From Paractinoplanes deccanensis (GTDB lineage Bacteria; Actinomycetota; Actinomycetes; Mycobacteriales; Micromonosporaceae): a DNA stretch of 64,000 bases. Below are positions 17,136 through 26,522 of this stretch, piece by piece. Below the pieces are notes generated by a model. The model saw only the letters and a program-made list of their open reading frames with translations. It made no database searches and was not told where the DNA came from. A program made the position numbers and the translations under genes. The stretch's first letter is position 1; every line of letters starts with the position of its first letter. The stretch is taken from contig NZ_BOMI01000064.1 of assembly GCF_016862115.1 (NCBI RefSeq), positions 1 to 64,000 of the forward strand, given 5' to 3'.

Positions 17136-17834
17136 ATGCGGATACTCGTTGTGGATGATGACGCGGCGGTGCGCGACTCTCTCGCGCGCACGCTGCGGTT
17201 CGAGGGCTACCAGGCCGACACGGCCGGGGACGGCAAGCAGGCGCTGGACGTGGCCAAGGCCGTCGCGCCCGATGCGATGGTGCTGGACGTCAGCATGCCG
17301 GTCCTGGACGGGCTCGAGACGTGCCGCCGGCTGCGGGCGGAGGGTCTGCTGCTGCCCGTGCTGATGCTGACGGCGCGCGACAGCGTCGGCGACCGGGTGG
17401 CCGGGCTCGACGCGGGGGCCGACGACTACCTGGTCAAGCCGTTCGCCCTGCAGGAGCTGCTGGCGCGGATCCGGGCGCTGCTGCGGCGCTCGGGCCTGAT
17501 GGCGGCGGGCGGTGGCGGGGCGGACGAGCAGCGGCTCGCGTTCGGCGACGTCTGGCTCGACGTGGTCACCAGGGAAGTGTGGCGCGGCGGCCGGCAGTTG
17601 CGGCTGACGCGCACGGAGTTCGCGATCCTCGAGGCGTTCCTGCGGCATCCGCGGCAGGTGCTGACCCGGGCGGCGCTGTTCGAGCAGGTGTGGGGCTACG
17701 ACTTCGGCGAGGGGTCGAACAGCATTCACGTCTACCTGGGCTACCTGCGGCGCAAGCTGGAGGCCGAGGGCGAGCCGCGCCTGCTGCACACCGTCCGCGG
17801 CGTCGGCTTCGTGCTCCGCGAGGACCCGCTGTGA
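17136..17834 (+). CDS. OmpR-family response regulator (MprA/TrcR-like)
   Basis: A 232-residue regulator: receiver domain 1-115 with DDD at 7-9, phospho-acceptor Asp51 in MVLDVSMP, Thr in MLTAR and Lys in VKPFALQEL; winged helix about 135-230 with [13 protein letters not shown] and [12 protein letters not shown]. Start ATG at 17136 is unambiguous. It forms a pair with the kinase at 17831 through a GTGA overlap and follows the FMN-binding gene by 56 bases, so it may sense or control extracytoplasmic redox state. Confidence 0.9.
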   Translation: MRILVVDDDAAVRDSLARTLRFEGYQADTAGDGKQALDVAKAVAPDAMVLDVSMPVLDGLETCRRLRAEGLLLPVLMLTARDSVGDRVAGLDAGADDYLVKPFALQELLARIRALLRRSGLMAAGGGGADEQRLAFGDVWLDVVTREVWRGGRQLRLTRTEFAILEAFLRHPRQVLTRAALFEQVWGYDFGEGSNSIHVYLGYLRRKLEAEGEPRLLHTVRGVGFVLREDPL

Positions 17835-19225
17835 AAGAGCGGACCAGCTGGTGGCGCCGCCGCACGCTGCACACGCGGCTGTCGCTGATGGTGGCGTGCG
17901 CCGTGGCCGCGGCCGTGGTCGTCATGGCCGGGGCCGCGCTGCTCACGGTCGCCGCCCTGCAGGCCCACCAGCTGGAGGCGTCGCTCTCGTCCGACGCCCG
18001 CACCATCGCGGCCTCCCCGGCCGAGTGGGAGGACATCCAGGAGGCCATGCCCAAGGGGTACGGCGGCCACAAGCCCCTCGGGCCCACCTGGCAGCTGCTC
18101 GACTCCGGCGGCGCGATCGTGAGCGGCTCGGCGGAGGTGCTGCCCGTCACCCCGGCCGCCAAGGAGATCGCCGCGGGTGGGCGGCCGCGGTGGCAGGAGG
18201 AGGTGATCATCGATGGGGACCACCATCAGATGCTCACCGTGGCGGCCAAGGGCGGCGGGGCCGTGCAGGTCGCCATCAACCAGGAGCGGACCCGGGACCT
18301 GCTGACCCTGCTGGCCGCCGCGCTCGCCGCCGCCTGTGTGCTCGGCATCGCGGGGGCGGCCTGGCTGGGGCGGGTGGTGGCGCGGGCCGGGCTCGCGCCG
18401 GTCGAGAAGCTGACCGGGGCGGTCGAGCAGGTCGCGGTCACCATGGACCTCACCAAGCCGGTCGAGGTGTCGGGCGCCGACGAGGTCGCGCGGCTCGGGC
18501 GGTCGGTCAACACGATGCTCGCTGCCATCGACTCGGCCCGCCGCGCCCAGCGGACCCTCGTGGAGGACGCGGGGCACGAGCTGCGCACGCCGCTGACGAG
18601 CATCCGTACCAATGTGGAACTGCTCCTGGAGGTCGAACGGCGGCCGGAGCTCGCGCACCGGCTCCCGCCCGAGGAACGCGAGTCGCTGCTGCAGGACCTC
18701 GACTCGCAGGTGCGCGAGCTCGCCACGCTCACCACCGAGCTGGTGGAGCTGGCCCGCGAGGAGACCACCCGCGAGGCCGTCGAACCGGTCGAGCTTCAGG
18801 ACGTGGTGACGGCCGCGGCGACGCGGGTACGCACGAGAGCGCCCGGCCTCACGTTCACCACCGACCTGACGGCGGCGACCGTGCGCGGGCGGCCCGGCGA
18901 ACTGGAGCGCATGGTCGTCAACATCCTGGACAACGCCGCGAAGTGGAGCCCGGCCGGCGGCACCGTGCGCACGTCGCTGAGGGCGGACGGCCCGCACTGG
19001 TGGACGCTGACGGTCGCCGACGAGGGGCCGGGCATCGCCGCGGAGGATCTGCCGCACGTGTTCGACCGGTTCTACCGCGCGCCGGCGGCCCGGTCGATGC
19101 CCGGCTCGGGGCTGGGCCTGGCGATCGTCGCGCAGACCGCGGCCCAGCACGGCGGCACGGTCACCGCCGCCGCGAACGAGCCGCACGGCACGGTGGTGAC
19201 CGTGCGACTGCCTAACGGCCGATGA
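17831..19225 (+). CDS. Two-component sensor histidine kinase (MprB-like)
   Basis: A 464-residue kinase: TM1 at about 17-42, an extracytoplasmic domain of about 105 residues, TM2 at about 155-178, a HAMP segment ([15 protein letters not shown]...[13 protein letters not shown]), HisKA with [12 protein letters not shown] (His near 248), and an ATPase domain with [18 protein letters not shown] and GSGLGLAIV. The 3' end overlaps the convergent dehydrogenase gene by 14 bases. The input signal is unknown. Confidence 0.9.
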   Translation: MKERTSWWRRRTLHTRLSLMVACAVAAAVVVMAGAALLTVAALQAHQLEASLSSDARTIAASPAEWEDIQEAMPKGYGGHKPLGPTWQLLDSGGAIVSGSAEVLPVTPAAKEIAAGGRPRWQEEVIIDGDHHQMLTVAAKGGGAVQVAINQERTRDLLTLLAAALAAACVLGIAGAAWLGRVVARAGLAPVEKLTGAVEQVAVTMDLTKPVEVSGADEVARLGRSVNTMLAAIDSARRAQRTLVEDAGHELRTPLTSIRTNVELLLEVERRPELAHRLPPEERESLLQDLDSQVRELATLTTELVELAREETTREAVEPVELQDVVTAAATRVRTRAPGLTFTTDLTAATVRGRPGELERMVVNILDNAAKWSPAGGTVRTSLRADGPHWWTLTVADEGPGIAAEDLPHVFDRFYRAPAARSMPGSGLGLAIVAQTAAQHGGTVTAAANEPHGTVVTVRLPNGR

Positions 19226-19973
19226 GGTCGTCGAGCCAGTCGCGGCTGGCCCGGGCGACGCGCGCCGGCACGCCGAGCGAGTCGAGCAGGTCGGCGGCGG
19301 CCGCCATCTCCTCGCGGCGGCGCACGGCGTGCAGGCGGGAGCCCTCCACCACGCGGTCGAGGGTCGCCTCGTCGCTGCGGGCGAACTCGGCGCGGATGTT
19401 GTCGCTCAGCCACTCCTCGAGCCCCGCCGCACGGGCCGCCGCCAGCGCCTCGGTCACGGCCGCCGACATGCCCTTGTAGAAGACGCTGCGCAACAGCTTG
19501 CGGGTGGCCGCCGCGCCCACCGGGCCGTCGATGACCTGGACGCTCGCCCCGTACGGCTGCAGGATCGACGCCACCCGGGCCGCGGCCGGGCCACTCGCCG
19601 TCATCGGCGTGCGCAGGCCCCGCCCGGGCACCGGCGCCATCAGCGCCACGTCCACCACCTCGACGGCACCGTCCGCCGCCGCGAAGAGCTCCTCCTTGAG
19701 CCCCGGCGCGGACGTGTTCAGATCGGCCCACAGCGTCCCCGGCCGGCACGACGGCAGCGACTGCCGCAGCGCCGCCAGCGCCTCCTTCGCGCTGTTCACG
19801 CTCAGCACCAGGCCCGCCTCACGGCAGGCGTCCTCGTCACTCTTCCTCTGCTCTACGCCGTCAGGCGCGTCCACGGCCGGATCGAACCCGAACACCGTGG
19901 CCCCCGCGGCGGCGAGGTCGGCAGCGATCCGGCTCCCGGCCTCGCCGAGCCCGAGGACCGCGACGGCGGTCAC
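19212..19973 (-). CDS. NAD(P)-binding 6-phosphogluconate/3-hydroxyisobutyrate dehydrogenase-like protein
   Basis: A 253-residue beta-hydroxyacid-dehydrogenase-type protein. The Rossmann motif GLGEAGSRIAADLAAAG is at residues 7-23; the C-terminal half matches the DUF1932 domain often found with it (GPVGAAATRKLLRSVFYKGM). It is shorter than canonical HIBADH (about 290). The ATG overlaps the stop of the GntR gene (ATGA), so the two are co-translated; a FCD-type GntR regulating its own oxidoreductase suggests catabolism of a small hydroxy acid. Confidence 0.8.
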   Translation of the reverse strand: MTAVAVLGLGEAGSRIAADLAAAGATVFGFDPAVDAPDGVEQRKSDEDACREAGLVLSVNSAKEALAALRQSLPSCRPGTLWADLNTSAPGLKEELFAAADGAVEVVDVALMAPVPGRGLRTPMTASGPAAARVASILQPYGASVQVIDGPVGAAATRKLLRSVFYKGMSAAVTEALAAARAAGLEEWLSDNIRAEFARSDEATLDRVVEGSRLHAVRRREEMAAAADLLDSLGVPARVARASRDWLDDLIGR

Positions 19974-20641
19974 GCCGGCCCGCCCAGGTAGTCGATCGAC
20001 CGCAGCGCCTCGATGACGCTGGCGATGTGGTCGCGCATCGCGTTCTCGGCGGCCTTGGGGTCGCGGTCGCGGATCGCCGCGATGATGCGCTCGTGCTGCG
20101 GCAGCGACGTCTGCGGGCGGCCCGGCAGCAGTGACAGCATGAACTGGTGGCGCACCAGCTGGCCGCGCAGCGTCTCGACGATCCGGTCGGCGGTGCCGTG
20201 CGCCGAGATGGCTCGGATCAGCGCGTGCAGCCGCTGGTTGAGATCGCTGTACGCCCGGTACTCGCCCTCGGCGACCGCCGCGCGCATGAGCCGGCCGATC
20301 TCGTCGAGCTCGGCGGCCTGCTCGTCGCCGACCCGCTCGGCGGCACGCGCCGCGATCAGGCCCTCGACCACCATGCGCACCTCGGTGATCTCGACGGCCT
20401 CCTCGAGCGACACCTTGCGCACGTGGGCGCCGCGGTTGCGCTCCATCTGCACCAGGCCCTCGCCGGCGAGATCCTGGAGAGCGGCGCGCACGTTGAAACG
20501 GCTGGCCGCGAACCGCTCGATGAGCTGCGCCTCGACGAGCCGCTCGCCGGGCAGGTACTCACCGCGGAGGATCGCCTCCCGCAACCCGTCGCGCGCCTGC
20601 GCGGCGGCCGTTCCTCGGTCCTTTTCCCGGTCGGGCTGCAT
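19970..20641 (-). CDS. GntR-family regulator, FadR/FCD subfamily
   Basis: A 223-residue regulator with an N-terminal winged helix (GLREAILRGEYLPGERLVEAQLIERFAASRFNVRAALQDLAGEGLV; note RFNVR in the recognition helix) and an all-helical FCD ligand domain whose metal-binding residues include Asp and His in DLNQRLHALI and QHERIIAAI. ATG at 20641. It is first in the operon with the dehydrogenase and divergent from the MFS gene; a palindrome in between is a likely operator. Confidence 0.88.
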   Translation of the reverse strand: MQPDREKDRGTAAAQARDGLREAILRGEYLPGERLVEAQLIERFAASRFNVRAALQDLAGEGLVQMERNRGAHVRKVSLEEAVEITEVRMVVEGLIAARAAERVGDEQAAELDEIGRLMRAAVAEGEYRAYSDLNQRLHALIRAISAHGTADRIVETLRGQLVRHQFMLSLLPGRPQTSLPQHERIIAAIRDRDPKAAENAMRDHIASVIEALRSIDYLGGPA

Positions 20642-20709
20642 CGGTCCTGTTTGTTCCTTCGTGCGGGCCGGTGGTTGGTCCCGCTACCCTATCCCATGGC
20701 GGCTACAAA

Positions 20710-20721
20710 ATTGTCAACAAT
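20710..20721. promoter_or_regulatory. Candidate FCD-GntR operator ATTGTCAACAAT overlapping a -35 element
   Basis: A palindrome with perfect 5-bp arms, of the TTGT-N2-ACAA type known for FCD-type GntR regulators, in the intergenic region of the divergent regulator and MFS genes. On the minus strand it contains TTGACA, a perfect -35 hexamer, so bound repressor would block the regulator's own promoter. Confidence 0.55.
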
Positions 20722-20772
20722 CCCGGCGGGAATGGCCCGTTCGTCCCGGCAATTCCTGGGTAGCGGTAGGAA

Positions 20773-21933
20773 ATGACATTCCTCCCCCTGCTGGGCGGCG
20801 TGCTGCTCCTCGGCGTCGCCGACTCGATGATCGGGCCGTACCTGGTGCTCTACGGCACGGACGAGGCGAACCTCTCCCCCTTTCGCGCCGGCGTGCTGCT
20901 CTCGCTGATCTCGCTGAGCGGCCTGGTCGTGAGCACGTGGCTGGGCCGCCGCTACGACCGGGCGGCGAGCCGGTGGCCGGCGTTCCTCGCGGTGACCGCC
21001 CCGGCCGCGGGCTATCTGGCGCTGACCTTCACGACGGCGTACCCGCTGCTCCTGCTCATCGGCGCCGGCCTCCTCGGCGCCGGGATGGCGGCGTTCCCAC
21101 AGCTCTTCACGCTCGCCCGCACCCACCTCGGCGACCATCCCCGGGCCACGCCGGCGCTGCGCTCGGTCTGGTCGCTCGCCTGGGCGATCGGCCCGATCGC
21201 CGGCGCCGCCCTGCTGGCCGCGGGCGGCTATCACCGCTTGCTCCAGGTCACCGCCCTCGCGTTCCTCCTGGTGAGTGTTCCCCTCGCGCTTGTCGGCCGT
21301 ACGCCGCGAGCACGCGCCCAGGAGCGCACCGGCACCACCCCGCTCCCGCGCTCGATGCTGCCGGTCGCGGCCGCCTTCACGCTGTTCCACACCGCGATGC
21401 TCGCCGGCTCGGTCGTCCTGCCGCTCTACGTCACCCGGACCCTGCATCGGCCGGACGACGACGTCGGCCTGCTGTTCAGCGTCTGCGCGCTCGTCGAGAT
21501 CCCCGCGGCGCTGGCCACGATGCTGCTGCCCGCCCGCGCCCGCAAACGGCCGGTCGTGCTGCTCGGCATGGCGCTGTTCGCCGCGTACTTCGTGCTCGTG
21601 GCGTTCAGCGCCGGCATGCCCGCGCTGATCGCCACCCAGGTCGCCCGCGGCATGGCGCTGGCCGTCGTCGGGGCGCTCGGCATCACGTACGTCCAGGATC
21701 TGGCACCGCACGCGGCGGGGCGGGCGACCGCGCTCTACGCCAACACGCTCACCGTCGGCTCGCTCGTCTCCGGCGTGCTGGCCGGCGCGACCGCGCAGGC
21801 GCTCGGCTACCGGGCCGCCCTGCTGCTCTGCGCCGCCCTCACCGCGGGCGGCCTGCTGCTGCTGGCCGCCCGCCGTGCCGAGTCCGATCGAGGACGCATC
21901 GAAGCGATTCAATCCCGGGTGGGTGCAGGGTGA
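20773..21933 (+). CDS. MFS transporter (sugar-efflux/multidrug type)
   Basis: A 386-residue transporter with 12 predicted membrane helices. It resembles SetA-type sugar efflux permeases in size and in the GRRYDRAASRWPA loop between helices 2 and 3. It is divergent from the GntR regulator gene and shares its putative operator, so its substrate may be the same small molecule sensed by that regulator. ATG at 20773 follows TAGGAA. Five bases separate its stop from the haloperoxidase gene start. Confidence 0.8.
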   Translation: MTFLPLLGGVLLLGVADSMIGPYLVLYGTDEANLSPFRAGVLLSLISLSGLVVSTWLGRRYDRAASRWPAFLAVTAPAAGYLALTFTTAYPLLLLIGAGLLGAGMAAFPQLFTLARTHLGDHPRATPALRSVWSLAWAIGPIAGAALLAAGGYHRLLQVTALAFLLVSVPLALVGRTPRARAQERTGTTPLPRSMLPVAAAFTLFHTAMLAGSVVLPLYVTRTLHRPDDDVGLLFSVCALVEIPAALATMLLPARARKRPVVLLGMALFAAYFVLVAFSAGMPALIATQVARGMALAVVGALGITYVQDLAPHAAGRATALYANTLTVGSLVSGVLAGATAQALGYRAALLLCAALTAGGLLLLAARRAESDRGRIEAIQSRVGAG

Positions 21934-21937
21934 GTCC

Positions 21938-23200
21938 ATGAGGAAGACGCTGATCATGGTCGTGCTGTGTGTGACGGGCGGCTTCGCGGCCGCCCAGGCG
22001 CCGGTGGACATCGACAGTGTCCGCGTGTGGAACGGGTTCGCCCTGGACGCGGTCCGCACCACGCGCGCCACGGACGCCGATGCCGCCCGGCTGTACGCGA
22101 TGGTGAACCTCGCGATGTACGACGCCGTCAACGGGCTCGCCGGCTCCCGGGCGCGCACCAGCGCGCTCGTGCCGGGACCGGGACCGCACGACGCCGACCC
22201 GCAGGCGGCGGCCGCCGCCGCCGCGCACGAGGTGCTGGTCGCCCTCGACCCGGCGCGCGCCGCCGACTACGACGCCCGGCTCGCCGCGGACCTGGCACGC
22301 CTCACCCACCCGCGGGCGGGCGCCGCCTGGGGCCGGCACGTCGGGCGCGCCGTGGTCGCCGCGCGCACCGGCGACGGCTCCACGCCGGTCGAGACGCAGC
22401 CCGCGGGCACCGGCCCGGGCGTCTTCCGGGCCGCGTGGTCCGGCGTCCAGTACCGCCACGTGCGCCCGTTCGGCGTCGTCGATCCGGTTCGGTACGTCCC
22501 GGCCGGGCCGCCGGCGTTGACCAGCCTGCCGTACGCCGCCGCCTACGCCGAGGTCGCGCTGCTCGGCAACGCCGCGCTGCCCGACGCGGACCTGCTCGCG
22601 ACGTACCAGTACTGGTCGTTGCCGGCCGGCTCCGTCCAGCCTCCCGGCGAGTGGCTGCGCATCGGGCTCACGGTCGCCGCGGACCGGCGTCTGCCGCTCG
22701 CCGAGCAGGCCCGGCTGACCGCGCTGCTCACCATGGGCCTCGCGGACACGACGGTCGCCACGGTCGAGACCAAGTACCGGTACCGCCATTGGCGCCCCAC
22801 CACCGCGATCCGCGAGGGCGACACCGACGGCAACCCGCTGACCGTGCCGGATCCGATGTGGACGGCCCGGGCCGGCAGCGCCGGGGGCAGCCCCGAGTAC
22901 GTGTCCGGGCACAGCTCGTACAGCGGCGCGGCGGCGACCGTCCTGGCCGGCTACTTCTGCGACGACACCGTCGCGTTCACCCACACCACCGATTCCGCGC
23001 CGGGCGGCGCCGCCCGCGCCTACCCCGGCTTCTCGGCGGCGGCCGCCGAGGCCGGCCGGTCGCGGGTGTACGGCGGCCAGCACTTCGAGTTCAGCAACCA
23101 GGCGGGCCTGGCCACCGGCCGGGGCGTCGGCGGCGAGGTCCTGGCCACCCGCCTGCTGGTCCGGGGCGGCCCGACGCACGTCGGCGCCTGCCCCCGCTGA
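21938..23200 (+). CDS. Secreted vanadium-dependent haloperoxidase / PAP2-like protein
   Basis: A 420-residue protein with a signal peptide (KTLIMVVLCVTGGFAAAQA, cleavage about residue 20). The vanadate/phosphate-binding signature is present in order: KYRYRHWRP (Lys-x6-Arg-Pro), YVSGHSSYSGA (SGH), and SRVYGGQHFEFSN (Arg-x5-His). These coordinate vanadate in haloperoxidases or phosphate in acid phosphatases; the long all-helical scaffold before the first motif resembles the bacterial haloperoxidase-like group. Halogenating activity cannot be deduced. ATG at 21938 gives the clean signal peptide. It ends one base before the convergent lycopene cyclase gene. Confidence 0.83.
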   Translation: MRKTLIMVVLCVTGGFAAAQAPVDIDSVRVWNGFALDAVRTTRATDADAARLYAMVNLAMYDAVNGLAGSRARTSALVPGPGPHDADPQAAAAAAAHEVLVALDPARAADYDARLAADLARLTHPRAGAAWGRHVGRAVVAARTGDGSTPVETQPAGTGPGVFRAAWSGVQYRHVRPFGVVDPVRYVPAGPPALTSLPYAAAYAEVALLGNAALPDADLLATYQYWSLPAGSVQPPGEWLRIGLTVAADRRLPLAEQARLTALLTMGLADTTVATVETKYRYRHWRPTTAIREGDTDGNPLTVPDPMWTARAGSAGGSPEYVSGHSSYSGAAATVLAGYFCDDTVAFTHTTDSAPGGAARAYPGFSAAAAEAGRSRVYGGQHFEFSNQAGLATGRGVGGEVLATRLLVRGGPTHVGACPR

Positions 23201-23201
23201 C

Positions 23202-24368
23202 TCACCGCCGGAGCCGGGCCATCGCGTCTCCCGCTGCCGCCCGCGTCATCGGCAGCAGCGGGCTCGACGCCATCAACGTCAGGTCCTCGCTCCACGACGT
23301 GGTGCCGTCGAGGAAGCGCAGGACCCGCTCCGGCGGATTGCGGTCGAAGAGCCGGTCGAAGAAGGTCACGCCGTCGACCAGCCCCCGGTCGAGGGCGCGC
23401 AGCTGCACGGCGTCCATCCAGCGGTGCCGCGGCGGGTACGGCGCCCCGGGCACCGGCGGCCGGCCGGCGGCGAGCTCGCGCGCGATGTCGCCGGCCTGGC
23501 GCGCCATCGCCGAGAACGTGAAGCCGGTGGACGGCCGCGTCGCCCCGCCGGCCGTGCCGAGGCGTACCACCCGGGGCGAGGGCCGCGGGTCGAAGACGCC
23601 GTCGGTCATCGGGATGACGCCGTCCTCGACCTCCCGCACCCGCAGCGCGCCGAGGTCGAGGCCGCTGAGCCGGGCATAGCCGCGCAGCGCGGCGTCGTAC
23701 GCGTCGCCGTCGAGCACCGCGGGCGAGAACTCCGTGTATTCCACGAGCGCGAACCGGTCGCTGACCGGCAGCACGTAGCCGAAGGAGACCCCCCGGGCGG
23801 GCTGCGGCGTCCGGAAGTCCATGAGCACGGCCCGATCCGGCTCGAAGGCCGGCCGGTCCGACTCCAGCCACCAGCCCCGGAAGTGCTGGAGCCAGTTCGT
23901 CCGCCCGGCCCGCGCCGGCTTGCGCGGCCGTGAGTCGAGCGCCCACCCGGCGCGTACCAGAGGGGTGCCTTGCGGATCGGTCACGACCACCCGCGAGCCG
24001 TCGTCCACCACGTCTGCGGCCGGCGCGGTGACCCGCACGGCGCCGAGCCGCTCCTCCACGGCGGCCGCCAGCTCGTACAGCGGTTGCGAGCGCAGCATCG
24101 CGTACCGCAACGGTTCGAGCGCAAGCACCCGGCGCCGCGCCGGGGTGACCACATCGACCTCGCCCCAGCTGGCGCTCAGCAGGGGGTCGAGCACCGTGCC
24201 CGGCTGCCCCCAGAACGCCCAGGTGCGGTCCTGCCCGCGCTTGCGCACGGGATCGACGATCGCCAGCCGCAGGCCCGGAAGCCGCTCGCGCCCCAGCGCG
24301 GCGAGCACGAGCGACGCCGCTCCCCCGCCACCCACCAGGACCAGGTCGACGTCGACGGGAGCGCTCAC
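23202..24368 (-). CDS. crtY: Lycopene cyclase family protein
   Basis: A 388-residue FAD-dependent cyclase of the CrtY/CrtL family, converting the psi ends of lycopene to beta-ionone rings. The dinucleotide loop VLVGGGGAASLVLAAL is at the N-terminus, TWAFWG near residue 49, QHFRGWW and MDFRTPQ in the middle, and GTAGGATRPSTGFTF before the C-terminal helices. Other carotenoid genes (crtE, crtB, crtI) are not in the window. The ATG overlaps the stop of the NTF2-like gene (ATGA), which itself overlaps the sigma factor gene, so cyclase expression appears tied to the sigma gene. Confidence 0.87.
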   Translation of the reverse strand: MSAPVDVDLVLVGGGGAASLVLAALGRERLPGLRLAIVDPVRKRGQDRTWAFWGQPGTVLDPLLSASWGEVDVVTPARRRVLALEPLRYAMLRSQPLYELAAAVEERLGAVRVTAPAADVVDDGSRVVVTDPQGTPLVRAGWALDSRPRKPARAGRTNWLQHFRGWWLESDRPAFEPDRAVLMDFRTPQPARGVSFGYVLPVSDRFALVEYTEFSPAVLDGDAYDAALRGYARLSGLDLGALRVREVEDGVIPMTDGVFDPRPSPRVVRLGTAGGATRPSTGFTFSAMARQAGDIARELAAGRPPVPGAPYPPRHRWMDAVQLRALDRGLVDGVTFFDRLFDRNPPERVLRFLDGTTSWSEDLTLMASSPLLPMTRAAAGDAMARLRR

Positions 24369-24823
24369 CCGTCAGAGCTTGCCACCCCCTGGGTTTCTCG
24401 GTCCGCGCGGGCCGCCGGAGTCTCGTCCTGCTGGGCGAGCGGGAACGAGTGGTGCTCGTGCGCGATCAGCCAGCGGCCGCCCCGCTTGCGCAGCCCCAGC
24501 GTGATGCGCAGGCGGTGGTCCGGCCGGCGGGCGAGCTCGGCCGGCGTGCCGCAGCGCAGGAGCAGGTGGGCGTACGCGACGTCGGTGCCCGCCGTGACCT
24601 CGGTGCGCACCAGGCCGAAGACGGCGCCGCTCCTGATCCACTCGAAGAACGGTGGCCATGTCGCCCGGTACGCGCCGAGGCCCCGCACACCCTCCTCCGG
24701 CGGCGGCACGTCGAACATCACGACGTCGTCGGTGTGGTCGGCGACGACGGCCTCCAGGTCGGCGGTCCGCACCGCGGACACCCAGCGTTCGATCAGCTCA
24801 GTGATCGTCTTTTCGTCGGTCAT
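24365..24823 (-). CDS. NTF2/SnoaL-like protein
   Basis: A 152-residue alpha+beta cone-fold protein: N-terminal helix [17 protein letters not shown], then [21 protein letters not shown], and a strand-rich end with WLIAHEHHS, as in SgcJ/SnoaL-like ketosteroid-isomerase proteins. Such proteins act as cyclases, isomerases or simple binding modules. Its ATG lies inside the sigma factor gene end (26-base overlap) and its stop overlaps the lycopene cyclase ATG, so the trio is one operon. Role unknown. Confidence 0.8.
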   Translation of the reverse strand: MTDEKTITELIERWVSAVRTADLEAVVADHTDDVVMFDVPPPEEGVRGLGAYRATWPPFFEWIRSGAVFGLVRTEVTAGTDVAYAHLLLRCGTPAELARRPDHRLRITLGLRKRGGRWLIAHEHHSFPLAQQDETPAARADRETQGVASSDG

Positions 24824-25772
24824 GCCGGTACAACCCCGCGAGCGGCGTGGATCCATCGCGGCCGGGCGGCAATCTCGCGGGCAGGCCGAAGGCGGTGAGG
24901 TCGGCGTCCAGGAACGACACGACCTCGGCGACGCGGTCCGAGCGCAGGCGAAGGAGGTCGAGGCCGCCGGGCAGGTAGGCCGCGGCCCGGTCGTCCCATC
25001 GATAGATGCCGAACGCGACCTGGCCGTTCGCGGCGGCCGGCCGGAACCGCCACCTGAGGCCGAGAGGGCCGCCGACAAGGAATTCGCGGATCGCCGGCCG
25101 TCCGGTGTAAAGCACCGGCAGGGGTGGCATCGAGTACCGCGCGTCGTCGGTGAGCATGCCGACGATCGCCTCGACGTCGCCGGTCTCCCACGCGATCGCG
25201 TACCGGCGGGCCAGGTCACGGACGGCCGGCTCACCGAGCCCGCCCAGCACCGCCTGCTGGCTGGGCCCGAGGTTCGCCTCGGCGAGGGCCTTGCGGGCGC
25301 GCTGCATCGCGCTGTCGACCGCGCCGACGCTCGAGCCGAGCTGCTCGGCCACCTCACGCGAGCTGAATCCGAGCACGTCACGCAGCAGGAGGACGGCGCG
25401 CTGGCGGGCGGAGAGGCGCTGCAACGCCACGACGAAGGAGAGCTCGATGCTCTCGCGGGCCACCGTGCGGGCCTCCGGTCCCAGGCGGCCGTCGGCGTAG
25501 GGTTCCAGCCAGGTCGCCTCGGTGCCGGTGGGCAGTTCGCGGCGGGCCCGCCCGGTCAGCATGGTCAGGCAGCGGTTCGTCGCGATGCGGAACAGCCACG
25601 GCCGCAGCCGGGCCCGGTCGTCGAGCCGGTCGATCGCCCGCCAGGCCCGGACCAGGGTCTCCTGCACCGCGTCGTCGGCGTCGTGCACCGAGCCGAGCAT
25701 CCGGTAGCAGTGCGCGTGCAGCTCGGCCCGCAGCGGCTCGATCAAGGCGGTGAAGCCGTCCACGCGGGCCAT
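24798..25772 (-). CDS. ECF RNA polymerase sigma factor with C-terminal SnoaL-like domain
   Basis: A 324-residue sigma-70 family protein of the long-ECF (SigG/TIGR02960-like) type. Sigma2 spans about 10-80 ([25 protein letters not shown]; the -10 recognition and core-binding part), sigma4 about 120-170 ([44 protein letters not shown]), and an NTF2-like domain about 185-305 that in such sigma factors replaces an anti-sigma partner for regulation. ATG at 25772. It is followed by an NTF2-like gene and the lycopene cyclase gene with overlaps, so this sigma factor may drive a stress- or light-related pigment response; no light sensor gene is adjacent. Confidence 0.88.
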   Translation of the reverse strand: MARVDGFTALIEPLRAELHAHCYRMLGSVHDADDAVQETLVRAWRAIDRLDDRARLRPWLFRIATNRCLTMLTGRARRELPTGTEATWLEPYADGRLGPEARTVARESIELSFVVALQRLSARQRAVLLLRDVLGFSSREVAEQLGSSVGAVDSAMQRARKALAEANLGPSQQAVLGGLGEPAVRDLARRYAIAWETGDVEAIVGMLTDDARYSMPPLPVLYTGRPAIREFLVGGPLGLRWRFRPAAANGQVAFGIYRWDDRAAAYLPGGLDLLRLRSDRVAEVVSFLDADLTAFGLPARLPPGRDGSTPLAGLYRHDRRKDDH

Positions 25773-25794
25773 CCTGGCACAGCGGCGCTCTCGG

Positions 25795-26406
25795 TCAGAC
25801 GCGGACGCGGGCGGCCAGTTCCTCGGCGGCGGCGCGCCAGCTCTCCTCGGTCTGGGCGTTGAGGCGGCCGAACAGGGCCGGGACGTTCTCCGGTGGGCGG
25901 CGGTCGCCCGCGTACCGCAGCAGGGTCGTGGCGGCGTGGTAGCGGACCAGGTATGCCGGGTCGCGCACCGCGGCGGCGAGGGCCGTGACCAGGCCGGTGC
26001 TCGGCGGGAAGCGGGCCAGGGCGATCGCCGCGTCGAGGCGGGCGAGCTCGGACGGGGCCGTGTCGAGCTCGCGGACGATCGGGCGCGACCAGGAGGGGTC
26101 GCCGGTGATGGTGTAGAGCGCCTCGGCGACGCGGATGCGCATCTCGCCTGTGGCGCCGCCCAGCGCCGAGCGCAGGTAGCTCACCGCGTCGGCGGGGGCG
26201 CGGCCGGCCGCGGCCAGCTCGGTGAAGGACCGGGCGGCCAGCGGGTCGCCCTCGGCGAGGCCGGCGCGGAGCATGCGCTCGACGCGGCGGGGGTCGGCGC
26301 GGACGGCGGTCAGCAGGGCGGTGAAATCGGGACCGTCGTGGTCCACGAGGTACGGATCGCCGAAGACCTCGCGCCGCCATCGCTGCCACTCCGCGTCATC
26401 GCTCAT
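25795..26406 (-). CDS. HEAT-repeat protein
   Basis: A 203-residue, largely helical protein with three to four recognisable HEAT-like helical pairs (e.g. [77 protein letters not shown]). Such scaffolds bind proteins; no enzyme motif is seen. ATG at 26406. It precedes the sigma gene by 22 bases on the same strand and could be co-transcribed. Confidence 0.75.
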   Translation of the reverse strand: MSDDAEWQRWRREVFGDPYLVDHDGPDFTALLTAVRADPRRVERMLRAGLAEGDPLAARSFTELAAAGRAPADAVSYLRSALGGATGEMRIRVAEALYTITGDPSWSRPIVRELDTAPSELARLDAAIALARFPPSTGLVTALAAAVRDPAYLVRYHAATTLLRYAGDRRPPENVPALFGRLNAQTEESWRAAAEELAARVRV

Positions 26407-26478
26407 CGACGGACATTATTACGGGACTCGGGATCACCCGGCCACCGCGGGCCAAAGATGATCAAGCAAGCGAAATGC

Positions 26479-26504
26479 CCCGGCCTCGCCAGAGCGAGGC
26501 CGGG
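26479..26504 (-). terminator. Rho-independent-type hairpin after the DHA2 exporter gene
   Basis: Perfect 11-bp stem (CCCGGCCTCGC/GCGAGGCCGGG) with a 4-base loop, 18 bases beyond the exporter stop on the minus strand, followed there by a moderately T-rich stretch (GCATTTCGCTTGCTT). Confidence 0.75.
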
Positions 26505-26522
26505 ACTGTCTTCGGTGGAGTC

